64,000 nt of DNA from Eutreptiella sp. 'Long Island Sound 2002' (GCA_964036045.1 OZ038382.1:114808587-114872586), one strand, 5' to 3'. Positions 30,282 to 41,029 are shown, counted from the first letter of the stretch. The notes: generated by a model not told the origin, from the sequence alone. Made by a program: numbers and translations.

Positions 30282-33200
30282 CTAGGGGGCGTCGGTTGTG
30301 GAAGAGGGGGTGTTCTCCTCGGCCTCAACGTCGTTGACGCCCTTCTTCCTTCCCCCTTTACCTCCTCCTTTACCCTTCTTGTCCTTGTCCTTGTTCTGGT
30401 CATTCTGGTTGTTCTCCTTGTTCTTGTTGTCCGACCTGGGGACCCAGTTCCTCTTGATCTCCTGGATCTCCTTGGCCAACTCGGTCCCCACCGACGACAT
30501 CAGCTTGGCCAGCTCGTCCTTGTCGACCTCCATTTTGGCTTCCCGGATACCCGCGGGCGCACGCTTCTTCGACCCGTGCGCCTTCTTGTAAGCCTCCGTG
30601 TAGGCCTTGTGGACGGGGCATGTTCGGTGGTCATGGTTGAAGCCTTTCTTCCTCCCATAACACACGAAACAGCCCTGAGGGTGAGCTCGTATGAACTCCC
30701 CAAAGGACAGCGGAGGGTCGCCAATGCGGCGAGGCTCCCTCTTCTCCTGCTTCCTCCAACCCTGCTGCAGGGGCTTCGAGTTTCCCGGCTTGCCCCCCGC
30801 GTTCAGGTTCTTGGCCACGAAGGCACAAACGGCCACTTCGGCGGGCTCATCGTCGTCGTCATCGTCGACGAGGGTCTCATCGCCGCCGGCTCCCGCTGGG
30901 TCCATGGCAGATTCCCCGCCAGGTCCCTCGCCAACGTAGTTGACGTCGCAGTCGCCGGGCCTCAACCCGCGGGTGTGGTGGAGGTTTCGGTACTCCTTGA
31001 GTACTTCCTCGCCAACCCACTCCAGGATCTCGTCGCAGCTCATCCGCGCCGGGATGGGCTGCAGACGGATGGTCTGGCCGCTCAACTCACAATCATCAAG
31101 GCGCCACATCGCGGTCTTCTCGCAATCGCCCGAGACGGTGATGAGAAGAGCGTTCTGCAGGGAGTGCCGTTTGACATCCCGGGCCACGTCCTTCTTCGCC
31201 CAAGCCACCACGTTCGTATGATACTCCTTGGGGAGCATCATCTTGACCGTGTGGTTGGACTTGGCCCTCTTGGATTCCTCCTTGGTGACCCTCTGGATCC
31301 ATGCTTCCGGTAGCATGGAGAGCAGGCGAGCCTGCTCGTCACCCTCGTTCCAATCCTCCACGTTGCGGCGGAAGAGGGTGTATTTCCCTCGGAAGTCACG
31401 CCATTCCCGTAGGCGGATCTCCCGTCCATCATGCTCAAGCTTGATGGACTTCCAGCGCTTGGCAGCCACCTGCGGAGCGTCCACCCGCTCCTGCTCGTTG
31501 AGCCACTTCTTGGCCTTCTTGAGGGTCTTGATTTTCCCCTCCTTGGTCGCCATGAAGTATAGCTCTCCGAGCACTTCCGGCAGGCGGTACCTGAACCGTT
31601 TGAAGACATACTTCTCCGCATCAGCGGGAGGCAGGTCTTCAGTGACGGTCAGCCCCCAATCGTCCAGCTTCTCCAAGAAGCGGTCGAGGTTGAGGGGGTT
31701 GCCGTCGTACATGGTGGGCTTGATGTCCTTCAAGTCTTCCCACACGGCAACATCCGCGGCCTTAGAGACCATGAACGCCGGCCGCGAGGTCGACCGAGGT
31801 TCCCAGCGGCCTCTCCCACGGACTCCGACGGCCGCCACGTCCATCTCCTCCATGGAATCCCTGTGGCTACGCCGCGGTTCCTCCACGTACGCTGAACCGA
31901 AATGTTCACGCCGTACTGCATCCATGTACGCATCCTCATCACGGCGCCGGCGGCTGCGTTCAGCGGCCTCCCGTCGTACACCACGCGGCGGGCTGATGTC
32001 GAACTCCTCCAGGTCCAGGTCCAGGTCCTCACCTTCGCCGACATCCAACTCCACGTCTCCTCTGGGGACCTCATCCCTGAGTCCACCATAACGTCCTCCA
32101 GCCCTGGGGATTGGCGCCGGGGCTGGTGCCGGGCGTCGGGGGCGTACAGGCGTCCGCGGTGGGGCACGGCGGTTGTGGTAGTCCGCGCTGAGCCACTCAT
32201 CGCGCCATTCCTCACTGCCACTGCCGGGCGGCACGCGCTCGTTGCGGCGGCCCGCGCTGTGGTGAGAGGGGGCGGTGAGAGAGGGGGCACTGGCGCTGGG
32301 GCGACTCCTGGGGGCTCCGCCGGGGGCGTGGGGTCTGCCTGGACCTGGTCCGGGTCCCCAGCCGTCGTCCGACGAGCCAGACTCCAGGTGTGGGTGGTCG
32401 CTGCCGACGCTCCCACGGGCTTCCAGCGCGTCCAGCCTCTCCTGCAGGCCGCTGACGACGTTGGTCAGCGACTTGGTCTCGGCCCTGGCGATGTCCAGCT
32501 CCTTCTGCGCGCGCGCGGCGACCCCGGAGATGCGAGCCATCTCGACCTTGCCCGTGTCTACCTCGCACTCGAGGGAAAAGACCCTCCTGCGGAGGTAGAC
32601 AATCCACCGCCAGGTGGTATCCGGGTCGCCGTTCCCTGGTGGGTCGTCGGGGTCCCCAGGGGGTCCTCCAGGAGGGCCTCTGCCGGGTCCGCCCGGTCCA
32701 GGGGGTCCTCCCCCGCCCGGTGGTCCGCCTCCAGGGGGTCCACTCGGTGGGCGTCCTCCAGGGAGTCCTGATGGTCCTCCGCCAGGGGGTCCCGGTGGGT
32801 CTCCGCCGGGTCGCCTCGGTGGGTCCGAGGATGGGTGCGTGATGCCGAAGTCCATGTCGTCATCCTCGTCCATGTTGCCCCACCTGGGCGTCTCGGTCTC
32901 GGAAGACTCCGAGCTCCGGTAGGGAGGAGGGGGATCCTCATCCTCACCTTCCATGGGGACGTCTCCGCCTCCTCCGCCCGTCAAAGCCACCACTTGGCGA
33001 TGTCGGCGGCCTCGTTCATCCCCGTCACTGGCGGTGAAGAAGGGGTCACTGTCGTGGGGGTGTCCACCCGCTGGCCTCCGCGGCCTCTCGGGGGTCTTCC
33101 CCTTGCCCTTCCTCCGTCGATGGGCGGTGGTGCCACTGCTCCCACTGCTGCCCGTGTCCGCCTCATCCAGCGTCATCCTGGAGGAGGCGTCCCCTTCGAA

Positions 33201-33554
33201 AAGCTTTCGAAGGGTCTCCACACGTGATCCTCCCGGGGGAGTCTCGCGGTGGAGTTTGGCCTCTGCCTCCTCCATTGCGGCGGCGGTGGCTGCGGCAGCT
33301 CGCACTTCGGCTTCCTCCCGAGCACGAGCCGCCTCGGCTTCCCGGGCCTGCTGCAGCTGCGCCTTCTGCGCTTCCAACGCTGCCAGCTCCGCCTCCGTCT
33401 TGGCCTTCTCCTCAGCGACCTTCCGTCGCGCGGCCTCGATGGCTTCCTTCTTGGCGGCTTCCTCCTGGGCCTTAGCCGTTGCTTCGGCGTGGGCCCTTTC
33501 CTCCGCCTCCTTCTTTGCCCTCTCTTGGGCAAGCGCCTCTTCCAGCGCCTTCAC
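30282..33554 (-). CDS. Large Gag-like polyprotein region (element A)
   Basis: Structural protein of the virus-like particle. It has at least 1,090 codons, and the frame is open back to a TGA near 33,638. The first 110 residues are an Ala/Glu/Lys coiled coil. Next come acidic and Ser-rich stretches, a Pro/Gly tract at about 250-310, and a second coiled coil at about 340-385. A capsid-like helical region lies at about 610-790, with DGNPLNLDRFLEKLDDW and WRDFRGKYTLFRRN. Near 962-979 there is a zinc-knuckle-like CX2CX8HX4C (CFVCYG..NHDHRTC). The tail is Lys/Gly/Asn-rich. It is longer than the usual 300-500-residue Gag. It ends in TAG followed by CGG, with the protease in the same frame. Confidence 0.85.
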   Translation of the reverse strand: MKALEEALAQERAKKEAEERAHAEATAKAQEEAAKKEAIEAARRKVAEEKAKTEAELAALEAQKAQLQQAREAEAARAREEAEVRAAAATAAAMEEAEAKLHRETPPGGSRVETLRKLFEGDASSRMTLDEADTGSSGSSGTTAHRRRKGKGKTPERPRRPAGGHPHDSDPFFTASDGDERGRRHRQVVALTGGGGGDVPMEGEDEDPPPPYRSSESSETETPRWGNMDEDDDMDFGITHPSSDPPRRPGGDPPGPPGGGPSGLPGGRPPSGPPGGGPPGGGGPPGPGGPGRGPPGGPPGDPDDPPGNGDPDTTWRWIVYLRRRVFSLECEVDTGKVEMARISGVAARAQKELDIARAETKSLTNVVSGLQERLDALEARGSVGSDHPHLESGSSDDGWGPGPGPGRPHAPGGAPRSRPSASAPSLTAPSHHSAGRRNERVPPGSGSEEWRDEWLSADYHNRRAPPRTPVRPRRPAPAPAPIPRAGGRYGGLRDEVPRGDVELDVGEGEDLDLDLEEFDISPPRGVRREAAERSRRRRDEDAYMDAVRREHFGSAYVEEPRRSHRDSMEEMDVAAVGVRGRGRWEPRSTSRPAFMVSKAADVAVWEDLKDIKPTMYDGNPLNLDRFLEKLDDWGLTVTEDLPPADAEKYVFKRFRYRLPEVLGELYFMATKEGKIKTLKKAKKWLNEQERVDAPQVAAKRWKSIKLEHDGREIRLREWRDFRGKYTLFRRNVEDWNEGDEQARLLSMLPEAWIQRVTKEESKRAKSNHTVKMMLPKEYHTNVVAWAKKDVARDVKRHSLQNALLITVSGDCEKTAMWRLDDCELSGQTIRLQPIPARMSCDEILEWVGEEVLKEYRNLHHTRGLRPGDCDVNYVGEGPGGESAMDPAGAGGDETLVDDDDDDEPAEVAVCAFVAKNLNAGGKPGNSKPLQQGWRKQEKREPRRIGDPPLSFGEFIRAHPQGCFVCYGRKKGFNHDHRTCPVHKAYTEAYKKAHGSKKRAPAGIREAKMEVDKDELAKLMSSVGTELAKEIQEIKRNWVPRSDNKNKENNQNDQNKDKDKKGKGGGKGGRKKGVNDVEAEENTPSSTTDAP

Positions 33555-33931
33555 CTCGGCCTCCTTGCAGGCGATGGCCTCCTGCGTCCGGCGGGCTTCC
33601 TCGTCGTTGCCCTGATCCGGGCAGCCACTGCCTCATGGGCGGCCGCAGCCGTGAGACCGGCCGCGATGGCTGCCACTTTCGAGGCGTGGTAGTCCATGCC
33701 TCTGCCCCACTCGGTGTCCTCCTCATGGGCGATGCCAATGGCGCCCTCCACGGCAGCGTTCTGCTGCGTGGCCCGTTGCCGGACAACCCGAAGGTTGCAG
33801 GGCGCCCCACAGACGCGCTCACAGGCGCGCGCCACGTCCCTTTGGGCGGGAGCGGCGCTGCTGCTGGAGCTGGCCTGGTCGGCGGGCATCCTCCCGCAGT
33901 GGGCCAACTCCACGTCGCTGCTGGGGCCTGC

Positions 33932-34588
33932 TCAGGCCTGCTGGGGCTTCAGGAGTAGCTGACGGGGCTTGGCCTTGGACTGCCTGGCGACTTTGATGTA
34001 GTCGCCAAGGGTGGTGGAGCCGGGGTGATGACCACCATTGGCCCGTTGGGGACTGGGGGCTGGGGTTCCGCCCCTGGCGCCTTGGGCGGCTTCGGCGGCC
34101 AGGGACTCCTGGTACTCCCGCCACCTCCGGTCCCGCTTCCTGTCCCCGGCGGACCGCTTCTCCGTCGCCGGAGACGCGCTGCTGCTGCCCTGCAGCCTGC
34201 GCTCGTTCCCCAGCTCCGGGAACTTCTTCTCGATCACGTCCCACATGGAGACGTTGATCGAGGCCCCCGACGGGTACTCGTTGGGGGTCTCGTCCTCCTC
34301 GATCCCGTCGGGGCGCAACCCTTCGCCGGGCCTGTCCGGCCGGGTCCAGGTCCGCCAGCGCTTGCGGCGGAAGCGCCACTCGTAGCCTTCCGCGCACAGC
34401 CACTCCTCCACTGCCCGCAGGCGGTCCTCCCCCATGTCCTCGCGGAGCTCGAAGCTCCCGGGCATGCCGCCTTCACACTGGGGGTGGCTGTGGCGGTAGT
34501 GCTGGTCCCAGACCAACCCACGCAGCAGGCGTGCCGCATGGGGGTGGGGCCGCGGCCACAGCCTGCCCGCTTCCTGCCAATACACCAT
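33932..34588 (-). CDS. ORF0, 218 codons upstream of Gag (element A)
   Basis: Starts at ATG 34588 and ends in TGA. It is Trp- and Arg-rich near the N-terminus (WQEAGRLWPRP), then has WLCAEGYEWRFRRKRWRTW and a hydrophilic C-terminal third. No family was recognised. The same frame continues beyond the TGA from 33,931 to 33,551 with an Ala-rich helical product. The Gag frame opens one frame away at about 33,638. It may be a separate leader protein, or the true N-terminus of Gag reached by frameshift or splicing. It is the first ATG-started ORF after the 5' LTR. Confidence 0.5.
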   Translation of the reverse strand: MVYWQEAGRLWPRPHPHAARLLRGLVWDQHYRHSHPQCEGGMPGSFELREDMGEDRLRAVEEWLCAEGYEWRFRRKRWRTWTRPDRPGEGLRPDGIEEDETPNEYPSGASINVSMWDVIEKKFPELGNERRLQGSSSASPATEKRSAGDRKRDRRWREYQESLAAEAAQGARGGTPAPSPQRANGGHHPGSTTLGDYIKVARQSKAKPRQLLLKPQQA

Positions 34589-35040
34589 GGCAGCGGGGGG
34601 CGTACCTGGTCTTGAGGTCCTTGGTGTGCACTCGTTCTACTCAACGAACTTGTGGTGGTTGTTGAGGCGGGTGCTGCAGCACTGGGCTGGGTGTGCGGCT
34701 GGTGCTGGTCAGCCGGTGGTTGTGGAGGTGGTTGACGCGGCCTTGCTGGTCGGCCGATGGGACTCCGGGTCAGCCAATGGGGCTGATGCAGGAGTCCTGG
34801 TCTGTGCACCTCTTTCACGGTCGCTGCGCGGTCAGGGCGATGCTCTGGACGGCGCTGCTGGCTCCGTGACGAACTCAGCGCTGTCGCTGGGTGGCGCTGC
34901 GAGCCGCTGCGCTGCGCTGCGAGCCGCTGCGCTGCGCTGCGAGCTGCGAGCTGCGCCGCGCTGCTGCGACGCGCTGCTCGGGGTTGGTGGCCCCGAGTGG
35001 CACGCGAGGGTTGGGTAACCCCGCGGCGGTGAAACGCTTT
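34589..35040 (-). other. Element A 5' leader
   Basis: A 452-nt untranslated stretch between the 5' LTR and ORF0. It contains a GC-rich repeat at 34,895-34,980, in which GAGCCGCTGCGCTGCGCTGC occurs twice followed by GAGCTGC repeats. This is likely to fold strongly in RNA. No clear tRNA primer-binding site was seen. Confidence 0.6.
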
Positions 35041-37985
35041 TGACGCGTTCCCGTGGGGGGCCGGCCACGGGACGCTGCGGGACACGCGCAAGTGAGCAGG
35101 CAGGCATGGCACTACGCTCACAGGGGCATCAATGCGCTCATGTCATGTGACAAAGCGTTTCAGAATCCTTGCCACTCTGCAAAGAGGGAACAAAAGTATG
35201 TACAACAACACATCAGGATATGTACACATGGGGTGTAGACTGGACTGGGGTAAGGGCATCACAGGACAATAGACACTCTATCCCAACTTGTATCCCATTC
35301 CCAGGTCCGACCCTCTCAGTGGCTGGTGGGGGCGGGGGCTCAAACACAACCCATGCCCTGCTCAGTCCGGACCCTGAAACCCTGCCAATGGGAGAGGTGT
35401 CCCGCCCAGCCACAGGCGAGTTCCTGGGAACCCAGGCGCCCCAAGGCCAACCGACAGTGGCTCCCTATGCTCCCTTAACGGCAGGTCCCAACTCCTCTCT
35501 GAGCCAGAGATATGGCCCCGCCACTATCACCCAGGAGTTGGTTGCTGAAAATGGGCTGTTTCAGCCCAAACTGAAATTAACTCAAAAATCCCCAAAATTG
35601 ACCCCTTGTCCGGACCCGCCAGAGGTAGGGACGAGGCAACTGACCCTATGCTCTTCGAGTACGAACTCCCTGGAGCCCTCACCCAACCTGGTTCCCTCTG
35701 AGGTCCCGGCATCAGGGCAACACGGATGAGTCAAGTGGGGTCATGATGCCAAAATCACCAAAATTGGCGTCATTCCCACGCGTGGCTCGCTCGGCCAAGG
35801 TAAGGCCAATAACTCAAAGGGTAGGAGGCAGGACCTAGGACTTATATCTGAGTGTACAACTTCGATTTAGGTCCGGGCTCCCTATGGGCTTAGAGAAATG
35901 GGGCCGCCAATTGACCACACGGAAGGGGGAAATTGGGGTCCCAAAATTGGGTCATTTTGGCTGCTTGAAATGAGCCAAAATTTGGTGTGCTCCCAATAGT
36001 ATATCTCCACGCCGGCTTGGAGATGGGGTCCGCCATTCCATACGCGATCCACCAGGAGTCTAACAGAGACTCCCATGCCCTTGACTCACAAAGATCTCCA
36101 TGCTACTCGGCGTGGTGACGATCCCAATTGGGTCCACAAATGTCAAAATTGCAAAATTGCCCATACTCACTTTGGGCTAGCACCTTAACGAAGGTGGCTC
36201 CGCTTCGCCCACGTGGTGTGTGGACCATGAGGACCATTACCCATAACACCCATGTCATATATGGTTCATTGGTCCATGCGTCCGGCGTGGACGAGGGTTA
36301 GAACATAGTGCACGGCGGGCAGCAAAAGTGGAAAATTGCTCAAAATGGCCAAAAATGCGCACACTCATGGTTGGGGCAAATGAGGCACATGCCCGACTTG
36401 GACCGGAGTGTGCCATAGGATTGGTATCAAGTCATGTGTGTCCAACATATCTTTTGGGCGTCGCCCAACTCCTCCAGTATTGGGAATGGCAGGGTCGCCA
36501 AGTGAGCCCATGATTTGGGATAGTCCCAAATCGCCAACATGGCGGCCACGGTATGCCAAGCTCAAGAGGAGTTATTCGCCGGGTCCAAGATATGTTGGGG
36601 ACCGAAGTATGTACCCCCATAACATACTTGGGTCATGATGTCAATTGAGCGCAACGTTGAGATACACAGTCGCCACTTGACATCATGACGGGCCAAAAAC
36701 GGCAAAATTGGCACAAAGACACACAAAAGTGCACTAAAAGGTGCACAATTATATTATAATATCTTCGGCTTGGATCGTGCAATCAACTAATCCTTCTAAA
36801 CACATTGACCTGACACCAATGACCTTCGATCCCACTTATGTGCTCCACTTGGGGCGCCTTGAAAGGTCACGAGCGCTACTTCCCAAGTGGGCACATGAAA
36901 ATATGGAAAATTGCAAAACACACACCTTGCTCCCAACGCATCGCTTCGGGATTGCCACACAAGCTTCCCTCCACGAAGGTTAGGCTTGCAATTGACCGTA
37001 GGGAGTATGGAGAAGGGGCTTGCACAATATGTGGTCCATTGGCGGGCTTGGCTTGGAGTAATGGACCCGCCAAATGGGCACGCAACACAACACATGGCAC
37101 ATACCACATATTGCCCAAAAAGGTAGCTCCCACCACGATATGTCATGCCCCTCCAAGGGCATAACTTTGTGTCAATCGCTCATAGGAACTCAAGGAGAGT
37201 TCCTATGCAACACCAACACTTGCGCGCTACACTCGAAAGTTATCTTAACGCACGCAATATCATGGCCATAGAGTTATAACGCAAACTCTACCCTCTTGAC
37301 CATGATCCATTACACTAGCGCGCACGTGTGGAGACGCAAGGCATATGATGCTTCCTAAATTACGTCGGGAGTATTGTGAATACATCCCACGTTTCCTTAT
37401 CGTAAATCCTCGCAAGCAACACGAGATATGACCTTCACAAGTGGCCTCACGAATCAACTTTGTTTTGCCTATATCTTTAAGACAAATGGGGGGCAAGAGA
37501 AAAGGAAAGTTGATTCGTGCATAGGGAAGCACGTAGGTCCACTCGAAAGAGGTCAAATCAAGTGCGGGGATGTCGAAGTCGAAAGTCCGATTTCGACATC
37601 CTGAAAAATTCGGATTAAGGTTGCGAGTATTAATTATGAAAATTGCGGAAGCATCCATGCAGTTCCTGGCGACCTTGGAGCCTTCGTGACGGATAGCGTT
37701 AAAATTTCCATTAATTACAGTTAAACTGGCGGTTACGGTAAAGTCGCGATCCAACCGCCAGCAGTCAAAACAGTGAGCATCAGAACGGAAGCATAAAAAT
37801 TGACGGAAACAATATGAAAATAAAACCCTGTTGATTCCTGATATTCTGATACACAAATCTCCGCTGGCGGTGCATCGGTTGCCGATGCGGGGCTTCACGG
37901 CACGGAACACGCCGTACATGGGGTTAGTGGACCGGAGACCGGTTGTATGCCGTAACCTGGCCATGGGGTTCTGGGTACCGCTTCA
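35041..37985 (-). repeat. Element A 5' LTR (2,945 bp)
   Basis: Partner of 20845-23783. Its extra 6 bp lie in TTAGGCTTGC near 36,981. In this orientation it should hold the promoter and the transcript start. AT-rich words such as ATTATATTATAATATC occur near 36,748, but no TATA box can be assigned. The minus-strand sequence just inside it (AAAGCGTTTCACCGCCGCGG) does not begin with TGG, so no standard tRNA primer site is evident. Confidence 0.95.
37260..37964 (-). CDS. Second copy of the LTR-internal ORF
   Basis: Same 234-codon frame as 23762-23058, in the 5' LTR. In this position it would lie within or upstream of the retroelement promoter and read in the direction of element transcription. 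Confidence 0.25.
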   Translation of the reverse strand: MARLRHTTGLRSTNPMYGVFRAVKPRIGNRCTASGDLCIRISGINRVLFSYCFRQFLCFRSDAHCFDCWRLDRDFTVTASLTVINGNFNAIRHEGSKVARNCMDASAIFIINTRNLNPNFSGCRNRTFDFDIPALDLTSFEWTYVLPYARINFPFLLPPICLKDIGKTKLIREATCEGHISCCLRGFTIRKRGMYSQYSRRNLGSIICLASPHVRASVMDHGQEGRVCVITLWP

Positions 37986-37989
37986 CTAT
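37986..37989. other. Target-site duplication of element A, right copy (CTAT)
   Basis: Partner of the copy at 20,841-20,844. The sequence to the right (ACTCAACTGATTCTACC) is contiguous with the left flank in the paralogue at 55,056. Confidence 0.9.
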
Positions 37990-38474
37990 ACTCAACTGAT
38001 TCTACCACTTATTGTGGTTCTACCTTTTAACTGTTTCTGAATTCAGTTGCTTGGCCAAGTCATATTCTGTGTCTGGCCTAACCCCTTTGCCCCACATTCC
38101 TAAGCAACTCAATTTCATCAAGGAGAGTGCACATGAAGTGCTTGATGCTAACTTGGAGGCTACAGTCATGCCAGCTATTACTGAAAATCATTTGTTTTAC
38201 GGGGTTGTGATTGAAGCTTTGTACTTAAGCCTGCTTTGTCCATCTGCAGCCCTTCTGTGATACACTGGATTTCAAAAACTATTCATTGATTTGATCCACA
38301 GCCTGTTCCTGCTCTATTTGCTGCTTTGGTTCTGTTTTCCAACACCAAAACCTGCAAAATTTCATCAAAACCATTAGGGCACTAATCAAGGACATCTTTC
38401 CGGAAGCAGAGGCAACCCTTGAGAACCTTTCGAACCGACTCTGAGAAGTACACAAGCCAAACCCAGCAAATTAT
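37990..38474 (+). other. Element B 5' non-coding region (copy 1)
   Basis: AT-rich sequence with no gene, nearly identical to 55,056-55,540. It may contain the leader or part of an unrecognised LTR. Short ORFs are present (38012-38260) but no domain. Confidence 0.55.
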
Positions 38475-40669
38475 ATGCCCAGACCATCAATACAACTGTC
38501 CGCCAGGATGTGGCGAATTCGCAGTGTACAAGTACAACTGGGCAGCAGTAGGCCCATCTCAATGAGTGAGCCCAAGCTCAGAGTTCCATCTGGGTCTCAA
38601 GAAGATCAAGAACAAGAAGCGCCCAGAGAAATACCAATACCCTTAACCACTGAGGCCTTAGCGGCCCGTGATGACAGCCTGCAGCACCTTCGACGAAGCG
38701 CTGCTGTCTCCATCTCCCGTTCAGCCTGCCCTGCACCTTGGTCTGCGGCAGTTAGAGGCTCTGAGGAACAAGACGAACTGAGAAGGAGAATGGACGAGTA
38801 CCTGCTCCACGAAGAGTACTACAAGCCTGTTCGAGGGGACGATGGAGAGGAAGCACTCGAAGCCTCCGGATCCCCACCACATACGGACAAGGGTTCCTAC
38901 CTTTACTCCGGCCCACCTACGGACCTGGCCGACACTGTGCCTCTACCCAGGCGACCGAGAGGGCCAGCAAGATGTCCAGAGCTGCCATCCACAAGCAGGA
39001 ATCCTGAAGTGTGTCCAGCTTATGTGAAAGGTTTCCATCTCCCAGAGCCAACTTATGGTGCCCTGGACCGCACGGCCGAACTTCTGGCCAAACTACTGTC
39101 TGCGTTCGAAGATCCAGCTGTGACAGCACTGTCTGAGGCTGTCAAGGCAAAATTGGGTGTCACTGAACCCTTACCGAAACCAGCGCCGGCCTCACCCTCT
39201 CCCGGATTCAGCACGCTTGCTGAAGATCTCAAAAGATCAAGGGTGTCCAGGTTGCTACCCGAGGTAACTTGCCCCAGCCCTTTTCATCCCCGTGCCAGGA
39301 CAGTCCCCATCGCTGAGCTACAGGACGTGCCCGTGACAGAGACTGAGAAAAAAGGGCTGACAGCTCTGACACCCCGCGCCGGTGTACTTCCCCTTCCTTC
39401 AGGCCTAGCCCCAGGGGGTGGGAAGAATGGCAGACCAATTGCCCAGGCGATCATCCACGTGGAATTGCCGGAGTTCGACCCCAAAAAAATGCCCGAATGG
39501 GCAGACGAATTTGCCGAGTGTCTTTTGCTTACCGGCCGATCCCATGTGGATGTGGCCACTAAAAGCGCTCTTTTGAAATACTCATGCAAAAAGAAATTTT
39601 TGCAAAAACAGGTGAAGCAGATTGTCAAAACCTGTTCAACATGGGCCGAGGTTCTCCAAAGACTGGGGAAACCTTTCCCGGTCTAGGAAACTGACCTCAG
39701 TGTACTAACAGAGATTGAGGAGCTCCCTATGCTCCCTGAATTTACTTCTGCTGCGCAAGTCTCTGAGTATTTTTGCGACCTCGGGTCTCTGTTCTCACAA
39801 AGGAACGTGGGTTCCTATGGAGCCACAGAACCCCACCTGTGGCTCATGAGTAAAATCCCTACAGGTACGTGGGACGATTGCTGCACCACCTAAGCGAGGA
39901 AGAGTCGGACCCACACGTACGATGACCTCGTGGACCTGCTGATCGAGCTGGCCCTTGAGAGGGGGAATGACTCCCATATGGAGAAATACCTCAAGAGACA
40001 CCTGGGTCAAGGTGGCGCCCCTACCCCTGAACTTGGCGAAGGGAAAGGACCTAAGAATCCCACTAACAGCAACAAGGGTGGTGGTAAAGGGGGGAGTAAC
40101 CTGCGTGCCATGAATGAGGTTAAACATGAAACAGGTACATCCCCTCTCCTCCACTTTAAGCCTGTCAATGACAAGCGAGCACTCTGTCATGCCCCTGGCT
40201 GCGACCACCGCAGTGGTTGTATGCTGCAACTGAAGCGACAGCAGCACACTAAAGATGCGAAAACAGTTACCCATCGGGACCATTTCAGGTGTACCATCAC
40301 CTGTGGTTACTGTGGCAAACGTCGTCACTAGGAGGATGAATGTCACATAAAAAAAGTCAGAGTGACAAACACAAACGGCAGGAGGCTGAACGCGAGAAAG
40401 CCCAAACACCCTCCAGAACTCCCCAGAATGGGGATAAGGGTGGTAAAGGAGGAGGCAAGGGAGGTGGCAAGGGTGGAAACACCAACCCTCAGAGGCGCTC
40501 ATCGGCGCCTGCTATTTCTCCCTCTCCTGCCGATGGTGACCCCAAGAAGCGCCCACAGGGGGATAACGCCTCCACTGAGGGGTGTGACTCCAAGAAGAGG
40601 CGACTGGCCTGGATGGCCAAGTCCTCCATGGCTGCAGGGGTTGATGTGAAATTCCCTGCTGAGGAGTAG
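38475..40669 (+). pseudogene. Element B copy 1 Gag
   Basis: The first 403 codons are open (38475-39686): an Arg/Glu-rich N-terminus, a Pro-rich middle, then a helical capsid-like part (LPEFDPKKMPEWADEFAEC). The frame then continues through TAG 39684-39686 and a TAA near 39,894. The C-terminal region carries CHAPGCDHRSGC and a CCHC knuckle, CX2CX4HX4C, written CGYCGKRRH-(TAG)-EDEC. A one-base deletion in the A-run near 40,350 shifts the frame. A basic Gly/Lys tail (GGKGGGKGGGKGG) follows, ending in TAG 40667-40669. Copy 2 lacks the first TAG, the TAA and the deletion, but shares the knuckle TAG and the final TAG. Confidence 0.8.
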
Positions 40670-40980
40670 GGGGGCGGCTTGGTTTTCTGGATCCTCGTGA
40701 AAATCCGGGATCAATTTTCTCGAGCAGTGCTTGATACCGGCGCAACACTCTCTATAGTGGCCCGGCGCCTGCTAAAGACTTTCAAGATAACTCAGACAGT
40801 GGCCATAAGAGTAGGGGATGGGCATACCATCCATTCCTCGGGGGTGTCGATGTGACTATGTGTCTTGGCCACGAAACTGTGAGCCAACACTGCAGAGTGT
40901 TGGACACTGACGCCTTTGACATCGTCATTGGCACCGACTTCCTACAAAGAAACCTCCATGTAAAATGTTGTCTATCCTAG
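40670..40980 (+). pseudogene. Element B copy 1 protease, frameshifted
   Basis: Directly after TAG GGG GGC GGC, in the Gag frame, come FWILVKI and AVLDTGATLSIVARRL, the retropepsin Asp-Thr-Gly motif. A one-base loss near 40,840 relative to copy 2 breaks the frame. The downstream strand IVIGTDFLQ appears in the shifted frame. Confidence 0.8.
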
Positions 40981-41029
40981 CCTCTATTCTCTACACTGCA
41001 AATTTGGCAGTGGGATCTTCTCCGTACCT

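Larger units (their letters stand above)
20845..37985 (-). mobile_element. Element A: near-intact Ty3/gypsy chromovirus, 17.1 kb
   Basis: A complete LTR retrotransposon on the minus strand. It has long LTRs at both ends (20845-23783 and 35041-37985) with TG..CA termini, an 11.3-kb internal region, a polypurine tract directly before the 3' LTR, and a 4-bp flanking duplication CTAT. Gene order along the minus strand is leader, ORF0, Gag-like, protease, RT/RNase H, integrase, chromodomain, 3' non-coding. By eye the LTRs differ at roughly 40 substitutions plus one 6-bp indel, about 1.4%, so the insertion is fairly young. The paralogous site at 55,052-55,055 lacks the element and has one CTAT. Confidence 0.95.

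Noticed and set aside
30264-33962. Plus-strand ORFs opposite Gag (for example 349, 287 and 289 codons)
   Set aside because: Antisense to the Gag frame. GC-rich codon use keeps them open, and they show Leu/Val/Ser-rich shadow composition.
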